Source of the DNA: Microbacterium testaceum
GTDB lineage: Bacteria > Actinomycetota > Actinomycetes > Actinomycetales > Microbacteriaceae
DNA: 64,000 nucleotides
NCBI RefSeq assembly: GCF_006539145.1
Contig: NZ_BJML01000001.1
Location: forward strand, 62,001-126,000
Direction: 5' to 3'
In this document: one piece after another, positions 57,007 to 64,000 of the stretch
Position numbering within the stretch: the stretch's first letter is position 1
How the letters are laid out: the number at the start of each line of letters is the position of its first letter
The notes under the pieces: generated by a model
What the model was told of the DNA's origin: nothing
Databases searched by the model: none
Seen by the model: only the letters and a program-made list of their open reading frames with translations
Translations under genes and position numbers: made by a program

Positions 57007-57022
57007 TTCGCTATTTAGCGAA
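57007..57022. promoter_or_regulatory. Operator palindrome for the ArsR-type regulator
   Basis: TTCGCTA-TT-TAGCGAA, perfect 7-bp arms, overlapping the DUF2071 leader. A second half-site, ATTTAGCTAC, is at 57036-57045. Confidence 0.65.
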
Positions 57023-57050
57023 GAAGCTACACGCAATTTAGCTACAGTGC

Positions 57051-57056
57051 TAGATT
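57051..57056 (+). promoter_or_regulatory. -10 element of a leaderless promoter (ArsR-type gene)
   Basis: TAGATT, 7 nt before the GTG at 57064. Confidence 0.45.
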
Positions 57057-57063
57057 GAATGCC

Positions 57064-57402
57064 GTGACCGACACCGCATCCGACATCTTCGCCGCTCTCG
57101 CGCACCCGACGCGGCGCCAGATCCTGCAGGATCTCAAGAACGGTGAGATGGCCGCGGGCGAGATCGCCGCGCGGTTCGACGCGAGCGGGCCGACCATCTC
57201 GCGGCACCTCGGCGTGCTGCGCCAGGCCGGTCTCGTCACGGAGCGGCGCGATGCGAATCGCATCCTGTACTCGCTCGTCGGGGAACGGCTGGCGCTGTCG
57301 GTGGGCGACTTTCTATCGACGGTGTGCCCGGAGCAGATCGTGCTGCGCGAGGTGCGCAAGCGGCGGCCGGCCGTGCGCGGAGCGGTATCGGCTGAGGTGT
57401 AG
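57064..57402 (+). CDS. ArsR-family autorepressor-type regulator
   Basis: 112 residues. N-terminal FAALAHPTRRQILQDLKNGEMAAGEIAARFDASGPTISRHLGVLRQAGLV is the SdpR/ArsR winged helix lacking the cysteine metal box. No DxHx10H site, so not an obvious metal sensor. GTG at 57064 is selected from the -10 spacing; TTG at 57055 is possible. It faces the DUF2071 gene and shares the operator at 57007. Confidence 0.85.
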   Translation: MTDTASDIFAALAHPTRRQILQDLKNGEMAAGEIAARFDASGPTISRHLGVLRQAGLVTERRDANRILYSLVGERLALSVGDFLSTVCPEQIVLREVRKRRPAVRGAVSAEV

Positions 57403-57412
57403 TCGTGTGGGA

Positions 57413-57829
57413 TCAGTCGGATGGGGGCTTCTCGCCGGCGCGCCGCCAGTCGGCGATGTACGGGGGGAGCTCGGTCGTCAGGGTCACCCAGAGGCGCTCA
57501 TCATTCATCGCGCGATAGCCCGCGTGGGATGCGATATTGCGCATCGTCCGCAGGGCCGCGACGACCTCGGCGGGCGTGTTTGTGACGAACGGAGCGAACT
57601 CGTCGGTCTCGAAGAGCGCGGCGGCCCGGATGATCGCCATCGAGCCGGACGCGTACGAGGGGGAGATGCGCTGGAAAGCGCTCCTCCCGCTCCCCACGGC
57701 ATAGCTCAGGAACGCTTCGATGGCGTCGACGCTCTCGAGGAAGTTCGCCCGAGCATGGTCTGTGAGGGGAGGCTCTGTTCGTGGTGCCCGCGTGAAGCGC
57801 TTCGCCGGTTGTGGATCGGAAGCCCTCAC
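57413..57829 (-). CDS. HEPN-domain putative toxin (HepT-like)
   Basis: 138 residues, all-helical HEPN fold. The RNase motif Rx4H is visible as RNIASH (MRNIASHAGYRAMNDERLW). In HepT the Tyr that is AMPylated follows as HxY; here one extra residue intervenes (HAGY). It overlaps the upstream HTH-nucleotidyltransferase gene by four bases (GTGA), as in HEPN/MNT toxin-antitoxin pairs of type VII. Family level is inferred from motif plus partner. Confidence 0.75.
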   Translation of the reverse strand: MRASDPQPAKRFTRAPRTEPPLTDHARANFLESVDAIEAFLSYAVGSGRSAFQRISPSYASGSMAIIRAAALFETDEFAPFVTNTPAEVVAALRTMRNIASHAGYRAMNDERLWVTLTTELPPYIADWRRAGEKPPSD

Positions 57830-58296
57830 AGGGCCGCCATCGCCGTCGAGTCGAGGAAAGCGGGACGCTGCTCATCGTCGACGATCACATCGACGGCGAA
57901 CCCCGTGAGCTCTTCGACCGCGCTCGTGAAGGCGGCGATGTCGAAGTACCCACGGCCGCCGTCGATGCGAGCGAGAAGGTCGATGTCCGACGTGAAATGG
58001 TCGGCGCCCGTCGCGATCGAGCCGAATACGCGGATGTCATGGAGTCCGTGCCGTCGTCCTGCCTCGACGATGGCCTCGGCGTTGTCTTCGAGGGCCAGGC
58101 TGGGTCGGTAGTCGGCGGCTCGAAGGAGCCGCTCGAGGGCGTCTTCGCTGGGGTTCCTCGTGCCGTTCTCTATGGCGGCGACATTCGGCTGGCTCATCCC
58201 GGCGGCGCGTGCCAGGTCGGCCTGCGACATGCCCCGGTCGAGTCGCGCGGCCCGAATGACGTGCGGGGCGCGGCTTCGATCGACGTGTCGGATCAC
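57826..58296 (-). CDS. HTH-MNT antitoxin (Xre helix-turn-helix fused to minimal nucleotidyltransferase)
   Basis: 156 residues. N-terminal Xre-type HTH (RAARLDRGMSQADLARAAGMSQPNVAAIENGTRNPSEDALERLL), then a pol-beta-like minimal nucleotidyltransferase: GSIATGADHFTSDIDLL provides the GSx10DxD motif and AVDVIVDDE the third acid. In the MntA-HepT family the enzyme AMPylates and silences the HEPN toxin; here the HTH would add autoregulation. GTG at 58296, GGAGG 7 nt upstream, palindrome at the promoter. Confidence 0.85.
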   Translation of the reverse strand: MIRHVDRSRAPHVIRAARLDRGMSQADLARAAGMSQPNVAAIENGTRNPSEDALERLLRAADYRPSLALEDNAEAIVEAGRRHGLHDIRVFGSIATGADHFTSDIDLLARIDGGRGYFDIAAFTSAVEELTGFAVDVIVDDEQRPAFLDSTAMAAL

Positions 58297-58309
58297 GGGT
58301 ATACCTCCG

Positions 58310-58319
58310 CGATATATCG
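58310..58319. promoter_or_regulatory. Operator/-10 of the toxin-antitoxin operon
   Basis: Perfect palindrome CGATATATCG just upstream of the Shine-Dalgarno of the HTH-MNT gene. It contains a TATAT core usable as a -10, so the HTH could autorepress here. Confidence 0.5.
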
Positions 58320-58351
58320 TACCGACTCGGGTGCTGACCGGTCAGGCGTCG

Positions 58352-58424
58352 ACGCGACGGCGGGAGTCGAACCCGCCACGCCTTCGGTTATGAGCCGAGG
58401 CCCGGGACCGCCCGGATCGCCGCG
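58352..58424 (-). tRNA. tRNA-like gene with CAT anticodon (tRNA-Met/Ile2 type), atypical
   Basis: 73-nt minus-strand cloverleaf: acceptor CGCGGCG/CGTCGCG (one G-U), D stem CCGG/CCGG with a short loop, anticodon loop CTCATAA, T arm GCGGG-TTCGACT-CCCGC, discriminator T, no encoded CCA. Faults: a C-A mismatch at the base of the anticodon stem, A rather than U at position 8, D loop shortened. The three G-C pairs of initiator tRNA are missing. It may be a functional elongator, an Ile2 tRNA, or a decayed or specialised tRNA-like gene. Confidence 0.5.
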
Positions 58425-58517
58425 ATGTGACCCCACGCTAACCCCGCGTGCGGCAGGGGCGAAGGGCCGTTGCGCGGCGTGACGCGATGTGTCGCCGTGT
58501 GGCATGTGCCCGGCTTG

Positions 58518-59219
58518 TCAGCCACGGCGCCCGTCGATGATCGCCCGCGTCGAGTGCTCGAGGTGCGCGCGCACGACCCGCTCCGGATCCTGCAGCGCGT
58601 GCTCGACGTACGCGCGGTGCTCCTGCGTCAGTGCCCCGGGTGCGTATGCCGGTCGCACGTGAGTGAGGAGCAGGCGCATCTCGCCGTCGAGACGGCGGTA
58701 CTCCTCGGCGATGCGCGGCGATCCGGACGCGTCCACGAGCGCGAGGTGGACGCGCGCGTGGGCGTCGAGCGTGGCGAGCCAGTCGCCCGCGGCCTCGGCT
58801 GTGGCCAGGTCACCGAGCGCGGCGTCGATACCGGGGGGACGGATGCCGCGTTCGCGCACGATCCGCAGGGCCTCGGTCTCGAGGGCGCATCGCAACTGCT
58901 GCAGAGCGATCAGGGCGTCGTCGTCGAGCAGCGAGACGCGGACCCCGCGGTAGGGCTCGGCGGTGGCGAGCCGCTCGGCGGTGAGTGTCGCCAGAGCCGT
59001 GCGTGCGGTGTGCCGTGAGACGCCGTGCGCCGCGCTGAGCTCCTCCTCGCGCAACGCAGTGCCGGGCGCGAGTTCGCCCGACAGGATTCCGGCGCGCACG
59101 CTGTCGGCGACCGCGTCGGCGGTGCGGGGGCCGGGGGTGGAGTTCGCCGAGCGGTGCGGGGCTGCACCGCCCGTGTCCGCCGCGGCGCCTTCGTTTCCGT
59201 CAGGCGCGGGCCGTGGCAT
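58518..59219 (-). CDS. GntR family regulator, FCD type
   Basis: 233 residues. N-terminal winged helix with ADSVRAGILSGELAPGTALREEELSAAHGVSRHTARTALATL; C-terminal all-helical FCD domain (LDAHARVHLALVDASGSPRIAEEYRRLDGEMRLLL... HRAYVEHALQDPERVVRAHLEHS) with metal-ligand-type Asp/His residues. ATG 59219 with GAGGAGG upstream; overlaps the preceding EamA gene by 20 bases, so co-expressed. Probably controls that transporter. Confidence 0.9.
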   Translation of the reverse strand: MPRPAPDGNEGAAADTGGAAPHRSANSTPGPRTADAVADSVRAGILSGELAPGTALREEELSAAHGVSRHTARTALATLTAERLATAEPYRGVRVSLLDDDALIALQQLRCALETEALRIVRERGIRPPGIDAALGDLATAEAAGDWLATLDAHARVHLALVDASGSPRIAEEYRRLDGEMRLLLTHVRPAYAPGALTQEHRAYVEHALQDPERVVRAHLEHSTRAIIDGRRG

Positions 59220-60105
59220 CCGGAACCTCCTCACGACGACGAGACGGGGCCGACACCACGGCGAGGCCCACCGCGATGAGGGCCAGGCCGATTCCGCTGA
59301 CGAGCGTGAGCTGCTCGCGCAGCACGAACAGCCCGAGCAGGGTGGCGGCGAGGGGCTCGGCGAGGGTCAGCGTCGACACGGTGACGGCGCTCAGCCGCGC
59401 CAGGCCCCACCCGAAGAGCAGGTACGCGATCGCCGTCGTCACGACCCCGAGCCACAGGGCGAGTGCGAGGCCGTTCGGGGTGAGCAGCCATGACGTTCCG
59501 GCGAGAAGGAGCACGGGCAGGCTCGCGGCGGCGGCGACGCCGAACACTGCCCCCATGACGCGCGTGGAGGTCCACCCCCTCTCGATCAGCGCCTTGCCGC
59601 ACACCGTATAGAGGGCGTACGACATTCCCGCGCCCGCCGAGGCGAGCAGGCCCGCCGGGGCGAGCGCGGTCGCGCCGCCGGTCACGCCCGAGACGAGAAC
59701 GACCCCGAGAAGGGCGATGGCGGTCGCGACCATCCACCGCGGTGACGGGGCGCGGCGGAGGCGGATGGCATCCACGATCCCGGTCGCAATCGGTGCGGAC
59801 CCGAGGGCGACGACCGTGCCGATCGCGACACCGTTCTCGCGCGTGCCGAGGAAGAACAACGGTTGGTAGGCGAGGACTCCGGCCGCTCCGATGGCGATGA
59901 GTGCCGACGTCGACGTTCGAGAGCCGCGGTGCGGCCGCACGGGCGCGCGTTGCGCCAGGGCGAGAAGGCCCAGGATGCCACCACCCACCACGATCCGTGC
60001 CGCCCCGACCGCGAGCGGCGAGGCGTCGACGCCCGCGAGGGCCTGCGCCGTGCCCGTGGTGGAGAAACACAGCGCCGCGGCGAGGATCGCGAGGGCGGGG
60101 AGCAT
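59200..60105 (-). CDS. EamA/DMT family transporter
   Basis: 301 residues, ten hydrophobic segments in two EamA halves (LPALAILAAALCFSTTGTAQAL; ... MSYALYTVCGKALIERGW ... ARLSAVTVSTLTLAEPLAATLLGLFVLREQL). The APxxA-type loop after the ninth segment is characteristic. Export of a small metabolite or drug is likely. ATG 60105 is chosen; upstream residues would cover the palindrome at 60112. Confidence 0.88.
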   Translation of the reverse strand: MLPALAILAAALCFSTTGTAQALAGVDASPLAVGAARIVVGGGILGLLALAQRAPVRPHRGSRTSTSALIAIGAAGVLAYQPLFFLGTRENGVAIGTVVALGSAPIATGIVDAIRLRRAPSPRWMVATAIALLGVVLVSGVTGGATALAPAGLLASAGAGMSYALYTVCGKALIERGWTSTRVMGAVFGVAAAASLPVLLLAGTSWLLTPNGLALALWLGVVTTAIAYLLFGWGLARLSAVTVSTLTLAEPLAATLLGLFVLREQLTLVSGIGLALIAVGLAVVSAPSRRREEVPDATARA

Positions 60106-60111
60106 GCATGA

Positions 60112-60124
60112 ATTGTTACACAAT
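60112..60124. promoter_or_regulatory. Operator-like palindrome upstream of the EamA-GntR operon
   Basis: ATTGT-TAC-ACAAT, 5-bp arms, in the TTGTnnnACAA style of FCD GntR sites. It overlaps a TAACAAT -10-like element before the start. Confidence 0.5.
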
Positions 60125-60143
60125 CTGCGCGTCGTCGTGCGTC

Positions 60144-60581
60144 TCAGTCGCGGAGCGCCGTGACCATCGATCGCAACGCGTGCAGGGCGGCGGCCTGCTC
60201 GGCATCCGTCATCCCGCTCAGCATGCGCTTCTCGACGGACCGCACCGCCGCGCTCGCCGCCTCGAGCGACCGCCGGCCCTTGGCGGTGAGCCGCGTGGGG
60301 AGGGCCTTGCCGACCGGCGGCGCTGTGGGACGCTCGACGATGCCGTCGCGCTCGAGGCTCTGCAGTAGCACGTTCATCGACTGTCGTGTGACGAAAGCGC
60401 CGCGCGCGAGGTCGGAGTTCGACAGGCCGGGCCGCTGGGCGAGCAGCTCGAGGCAGGAGTAGTGCGTGATCGTCATTCCGAGCGGGCGCAGCACGTCTTC
60501 CATTGCTGCGCGCAGAGCGCTCGCCGCTTCTTTCAGGAGGTAGCCGAGCGAGGTGTCCAGGTCGATTGCCTCTTGCGCCAT
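60144..60581 (-). CDS. MarR family transcriptional regulator
   Basis: 145 residues. Winged helix with LSNSDLARGAFVTRQSMNVLLQSLERDGIVER and wing LPTRLTAKGRRSLEAA. No conserved N-terminal Cys, so not OhrR-like. The ATG at 60581 sits at the edge of the first of two TGTCAG-N4-CTGACA palindromes; longer frames read through them. Divergent from a glyoxalase-fold gene, its likely target. Confidence 0.88.
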   Translation of the reverse strand: MAQEAIDLDTSLGYLLKEAASALRAAMEDVLRPLGMTITHYSCLELLAQRPGLSNSDLARGAFVTRQSMNVLLQSLERDGIVERPTAPPVGKALPTRLTAKGRRSLEAASAAVRSVEKRMLSGMTDAEQAAALHALRSMVTALRD

Positions 60582-60621
60582 GTCAGTATTCTGACATATG
60601 CTCTGTGTCAGATAACTGACA
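60581..60621. promoter_or_regulatory. Twin MarR operators
   Basis: TGTCAG-TATT-CTGACA at 60581-60596 and TGTCAG-ATAA-CTGACA at 60606-60621. Identical arms, centres 25 bp apart. They cover both divergent start regions. Confidence 0.85.
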
Positions 60622-60636
60622 CGCAAGGAGCATGCC

Positions 60637-61005
60637 ATGCCCGCCACCGGACCCGACTTCATCTCTCTGCAGGTGCGCGACCTCGCCGCCTCCCACGCCT
60701 TCTACGAGAAGTACCTCGGCTTGCGCCGTTCGCCCACCGGCCCTCCTCACGCCGTCGTCTTCGACACCGCACCGATCGCCTTCGCTCTGCGCGACCTCGC
60801 GCCCGGCACCGACCTCACCGGCGTGGACCAGCCGGGCGTCGGCGTCGCCGTCTGGCTCCACGCCACCGAGGTGCAGCAGATGCACGACGCCCTCGCCGCC
60901 GACGGGCACCGGATCGTCATGGCCCCGATCGACGGACCGTTCGGCCGCACCTTCACCTTCGCCGACCCCGACGGCTACCACGTCACCCTGCACGACAGGG
61001 CCTGA
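60637..61005 (+). CDS. VOC (glyoxalase/dioxygenase-fold) family protein
   Basis: 122 residues, one vicinal-oxygen-chelate unit of two beta-alpha-beta-beta-beta modules: FISLQVRDLAASHAFYEKYLGLRR and VAVWLHATEVQQMHDAL... TFTFADPDGYHVTLHD. The DPDG(Y)xxxL end motif is standard. Could be a dehydratase, a dioxygenase or a drug-binding protein. AAGGAG upstream of the ATG; operators of the MarR protein lie just before it. Confidence 0.88.
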   Translation: MPATGPDFISLQVRDLAASHAFYEKYLGLRRSPTGPPHAVVFDTAPIAFALRDLAPGTDLTGVDQPGVGVAVWLHATEVQQMHDALAADGHRIVMAPIDGPFGRTFTFADPDGYHVTLHDRA

Positions 61006-61226
61006 GCCCGGGGCGGTGGGCCTCGGCATCCGGGACCGTCCTTGCGGAGGCGAGGGGGGAACATCGCGATCGCCGCGGCCGTCAGACGGCGTGTCGGCGG
61101 CACACTCCGCGGGACGGCGGGGCCCCGCCGTGAGAGGGGACCGGATGCCGGCACCCGGGGCGTGCGCCCGAATCCACCCGCCCCGATGCCCGCCGCCGGC
61201 CGGTCGGGAGCCCGGGAACGGACGGG

Positions 61227-61232
61227 TAACGT
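61227..61232 (+). promoter_or_regulatory. -10 element of a leaderless promoter (membrane protein at 61239)
   Basis: TAACGT, 6 nt before the ATG at 61239. Confidence 0.4.
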
Positions 61233-61238
61233 AGGTGC

Positions 61239-62177
61239 ATGGCGACGACGGCGGGGCGAGGCATCCTGGCCCTCAGCATCGTCGCGATCCTCCTCGCCAT
61301 CGGCACGGTTCTCGCCGTGCTGGTCGATCCGTTCACGCGCGAGCAGATGACGGTCGACCCGGCGGCGGAGTGGGTCGCCCGCGTCCTGCTCGTCCTCGGC
61401 GTGGTCTGGCTGCTGATCGGCGCGATCGCCGCTCGCACGCGTCTCGTCCGCCGACCCGGAGCGGCCGCCGCCCGCGCATCGTGGATCGCCTCCACCCGCC
61501 CCTGGCGCTCTCGAGAGTCCAGCCTCGGGCTGCTCCCGCTCGACCGTTTGCTCATGATCCTCGTGCCCGGCGCGCTTCTCGTCATGACGCGGGTCGTGCA
61601 GACGCCCCGCGACGGGCTGTGGGGGATGCTCATCGCCGTCGCCGGGTGGCTCGTGTTCGCCGCCGCCGTGCGTCTGCTGCTCGGACGCCGCTCGCCCTGG
61701 CCGATCATCGCGGCGGTGGGCGGGGCCCTCGTCCTGCGGTGCGTGGTGGCGCTGCTGGCCGTGTCGTTGTCGGGGCCGGAGGGCATCTGGCCGACGATCT
61801 GGGCGCAACCCTGGGTGCGGGTCCTCTACCTCGCGGTCGCTTTTGCTCTCGTGGCCTGGGTGTTCGTCGTGGCCGGTTGGTCGCTCTCGGCGCAGCTCGG
61901 TCGCCGTCGCGCCGCGGGCGTCGCCCTCGCCGGGATGGGCGTCGGTTACGCCCTCCCCGCGGCGACCATCGCGGTGATGGGGGCACGCGATGCCCTCCGC
62001 ACCTGGAACGAGCAGATCGGCGTGCTGCCGTGGGATCTCGCGCGCTTCACCGGCGCGCGCGACGGCGCGTTCCCCCTCGAGATCATGACGACCACGGCCG
62101 TGATCGGCGGGGTCGCCCTGATCGTCGGCGTCCTGCTCGCTTTACCGCGCCGCGTGTACGTCCGCTCCGCGCGCTGA
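61239..62177 (+). CDS. Hypothetical polytopic membrane protein
   Basis: 312 residues with about eight hydrophobic segments, from GILALSIVAILLAIGTVLAVLV to VIGGVALIVGVLLALPRR. I do not recognise a family. A soluble loop of ~35 residues rich in Arg/Ala/Ser lies after the second helix. It ends three bases from the convergent YccF gene. Codon use and GC content match the neighbours, so it is a resident gene of unknown role. Confidence 0.7.
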   Translation: MATTAGRGILALSIVAILLAIGTVLAVLVDPFTREQMTVDPAAEWVARVLLVLGVVWLLIGAIAARTRLVRRPGAAAARASWIASTRPWRSRESSLGLLPLDRLLMILVPGALLVMTRVVQTPRDGLWGMLIAVAGWLVFAAAVRLLLGRRSPWPIIAAVGGALVLRCVVALLAVSLSGPEGIWPTIWAQPWVRVLYLAVAFALVAWVFVVAGWSLSAQLGRRRAAGVALAGMGVGYALPAATIAVMGARDALRTWNEQIGVLPWDLARFTGARDGAFPLEIMTTTAVIGGVALIVGVLLALPRRVYVRSAR

Positions 62178-62180
62178 GAG

Positions 62181-62588
62181 TCAGCGTCCGGGGGTCTGGT
62201 CGAACGGTCCGCCGCGACCGATCTCGCGTACCTCCTTGCCGAGGGGCATGAGCGACACCGGAACCAGTTTGAAGTTCGCGATTCCGAGCGGGATGCCGAT
62301 GACCGTGACGCACAGCAGCAGCCCGGTGACGATGTGGCCCAGGGCGAGCCACCATCCGGCGAGGATCACCCAGACGACGTTGCCGAGGAACGATCCGACA
62401 CCGGCGGAGCGCTTCGCGACGATCTCGCGGCCGAACGGCCACAGGGCGTACAGGCCGATACGGAACGAGGCGATCCCCCAGGGGATCGTGACGATGAGGA
62501 TGCACAGCACGATCCCCGCGGCGAGGTAGCCGAGGAAGAGCCAGAAGCCCGAGAGGGCGAGCCAGAGGACGTTGAGGATCAGGCGCAT
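62181..62588 (-). CDS. YccF domain membrane protein
   Basis: 135 residues. Two YccF repeats: ILNVLWLALSGFWLFLGYLAAGIVLCILIVTIPWGIASFRIGLYALWPFGREIV and LGNVVWVILAGWWLALGHIVTGLLLCVTVIGIPLGIANFKL. The paired GIPxGxxxFx(L/I) motif is diagnostic. Function unknown. ATG 62588 fits family length; CATGAT 6 nt upstream is a possible -10. Confidence 0.93.
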   Translation of the reverse strand: MRLILNVLWLALSGFWLFLGYLAAGIVLCILIVTIPWGIASFRIGLYALWPFGREIVAKRSAGVGSFLGNVVWVILAGWWLALGHIVTGLLLCVTVIGIPLGIANFKLVPVSLMPLGKEVREIGRGGPFDQTPGR

Positions 62589-62726
62589 GCGTCCATCATG
62601 GCGACGTCGGCTGAACGGCATCCGAGGGTGACTCCCGGCTCTAACCCGGGCCGTCTCGGCGCGCAACCGCCTGCCTGCCGCGCGGAGTCGCCGTTAGCGT
62701 GGGCGCACCGAGGAAAGGGATCCGCC

Positions 62727-63203
62727 ATGTCCGACATCACCCGTGCCACACCCGAACGCCGCGTCCTGTCGAGCTTCAGCGACTACACCGGGGCGCAGGC
62801 CGCCGTCGACCGGTTGTCGGACGCCGGTTTCCCCGTCGAGCACACCGCGATCGTCGGAACCGGCGTGCGCATCGTCGAGCAGGTGACCGGCCGCCTCACG
62901 CGCGGTCGCGCGGCCGGGCTCGGAGCCGCCTCCGGGGCGTGGTTCGGGCTGATGATCGGCGTGCTGATCGGTCTGCTCAGCGTCGGGGGCTTCCTCGGTT
63001 TTGTCTTGCTCGGTCTCGTGCTCGGCGCCGTCTGGGGCGCCGTCTTCGGCTTCGTCGGCCACGCCTTCACGGGCGGCCGCCGCGACTTCTCGTCGGTGCA
63101 GGGGTTCGAAGCCGAGCGGTGGGATGTGACGGTGGATGCAGAGCACTTCTCCCGCGCGCAGTCGCTGCTGTCGTCGGGAGCGGCGGGCGAAGCGCGCGGC
63201 TGA
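62727..63203 (+). CDS. General stress protein 17M-like (YflT-type) membrane protein
   Basis: 158 residues. N-terminal RRVLSSFSDYTGAQAAVDRLSDAGFPVEHTAIVGTGVRIVEQVTGRL is the general-stress-protein fold, followed by a Gly-rich hairpin of two membrane segments (GAWFGLMIGVLIGLLSVGGFLGFVLLGLVLGAVWGAVFGFV). The soluble tail ends in a second conserved stretch, RWDVTVDAEHFSRAQSLL. Probably stress-induced; role unknown. GAGGAAAGGGA precedes the ATG. Confidence 0.85.
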   Translation: MSDITRATPERRVLSSFSDYTGAQAAVDRLSDAGFPVEHTAIVGTGVRIVEQVTGRLTRGRAAGLGAASGAWFGLMIGVLIGLLSVGGFLGFVLLGLVLGAVWGAVFGFVGHAFTGGRRDFSSVQGFEAERWDVTVDAEHFSRAQSLLSSGAAGEARG

Positions 63204-63380
63204 GGTATCCGCGGGCGCCCGGGTGGGTGCCGGGGTCGGCGGTCCGGTCGTGTTGGGGCGTCGTGCGTGGCCCCGGGGCGTGTTCGGTTGCACCGGGCCA
63301 CGAGCGGGAGAAGCGCGACCCCCGGGTCTGACCGGCGACGGGGCCGATGTCGGAGGCCCCCGCCTAGACTTGACCCCGCC

Positions 63381-64000
63381 ATGACCGATGCCTCCACGCC
63401 CCTCATCTTCGATGGCCCTGTGCCGTCGTCGGCCCGACCCGACGCCGACCTCCTCGAGGGGCTGAACGGTCCGCAGCGCGAGGCCGTGACCTATCGCGGC
63501 CCGGCGCTGCTCATCGTCGCGGGCGCCGGTTCGGGCAAGACCAGCGTGCTCACGCGGCGCATCGCCTCACTGCTGCGCACCCGCGAGGCGTACCCCAGCC
63601 AGATCCTCGCGATCACCTTCACGAACAAGGCCGCGGGTGAGATGCGCGAGCGCGTGCACCAGCTCATCGGTCAGAAGGCCGACGGCATGTGGATCTCGAC
63701 GTTCCACTCCGCGTGCGTGCGCATCCTCCGCCGCGAGGCCGAGCAGTTCGGCTTCACCAAGTCGTTCACCATCTACGACTCCGGAGACTCTCGTGCGCTC
63801 ATCAAGCGCCTGGTGAAAGAGCACGAGGGAGACTCGTTCGGCCTGACCCCGGCCGGAACCCAGAGCCGCATCTCGAAGCTCAAGAACGAGCTGGCCGATG
63901 CCGAGTCCTACGCGCGGTCCGCCAACATGAGCGACCCGGCCGAGCGGGTGTTCGTCGAGATCTTCGGCTCCTACCAGCGCGAGCTGCAGCGTGCCAACGC
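63381..64000 (+). CDS. pcrA: UvrD/PcrA-type DNA helicase, 5' part
   Basis: SF1A helicase; 206 codons visible, running off the window. Q motif LNGPQREAV, Walker A IVAGAGSGKTSVL, motif Ia AITFTNKAAGEMRERV, motif Ib region MWISTFHSACVRILRREA. The length to the edge and the short N-terminus match actinobacterial PcrA/UvrD1. TAGACT lies 10 nt before the ATG. It unwinds DNA in repair and replication-conflict clearance. Confidence 0.95.
   Translation, partial: MTDASTPLIFDGPVPSSARPDADLLEGLNGPQREAVTYRGPALLIVAGAGSGKTSVLTRRIASLLRTREAYPSQILAITFTNKAAGEMRERVHQLIGQKADGMWISTFHSACVRILRREAEQFGFTKSFTIYDSGDSRALIKRLVKEHEGDSFGLTPAGTQSRISKLKNELADAESYARSANMSDPAERVFVEIFGSYQRELQRAN

Noticed and set aside
58352..58424. 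Initiator tRNA-fMet
   Set aside because: The three consecutive G-C pairs before the anticodon loop are missing (CGG/CCG instead of GGG/CCC) and the first acceptor pair is matched.

Overview
The window is a 64 kb piece of a high-GC actinobacterial chromosome. Gene order and family content (rplM-rpsI-glmM, coaA-glmS-acpS-alr-tsaE, tsaB-rimI-tsaD, two CIRCE boxes at groES, actinobacterial GuaB3, a solo LigD polymerase) point to Microbacteriaceae, most likely Microbacterium. This is my reading of the proteins, not a database result. Most of the window is core chromosome, coded on both strands. I see no transposase, integrase, phage gene, rRNA or CRISPR array.

Layout. 1-4.8 kb: a truncated exopolysaccharide sugar transferase and two paralogous PIG-L deacetylases flanking a PEBP protein and a small DUF1871-like protein. 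4.8-8.3 kb: an orphan LuxR-type response regulator, ohr/ohrR with an operator palindrome, a PepSY-like lipoprotein and an alpha/beta hydrolase. 8.6-13 kb: rplM, rpsI, glmM, ppx/gppA, coaA. 13.3-19 kb: a tight three-gene cluster of a 1285-residue LPxTG surface protein with a huge Asp-rich repeat, a DUF5819 membrane protein and an HTTM (vitamin-K-carboxylase-like) membrane protein. This is the most unusual system in the window. 19-31 kb: glmS, acpS, alr, the t6A genes tsaE/tsaB/tsaD, rimI, a THUMP-like methyltransferase, groES, rarD and a branched-chain amino-acid binding lipoprotein, whose transporter livHMGF (31.6-35.6 kb) converges on it. 36-43.5 kb: purine genes guaB, guaB3 and guaA, with an ABC-F protein, SURF1 and DUF3817. 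43.8-53.6 kb: a glycosyltransferase, an MBL hydrolase with a decayed partial duplicate, a TetR regulator, LigD polymerase, palindromic repeats, a Bax-inhibitor-1 protein, GDPD, an oxidoreductase and an ABC exporter. 54-56 kb: a zinc-homeostasis island (CobW-like protein, Cys-free L36, zinc-sensor ArsR, His-rich protein). 56.2-61 kb: small regulator/target pairs with visible operators, a HEPN/MNT toxin-antitoxin pair and an odd tRNA-like gene. 61-64 kb: membrane and stress proteins and the start of pcrA/uvrD.

Two cross-cutting signals stand out. First, at least sixteen genes have a TANNNT hexamer ending exactly 6-7 nt before the start codon and usually no Shine-Dalgarno. This implies widespread leaderless transcription, and I used it to choose several starts. 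Second, a family of long palindromes sharing the arms GAGTGTCC and GGACACTC occurs at 31.4 kb and as a 91-bp tandem pair at 48.0-48.2 kb.
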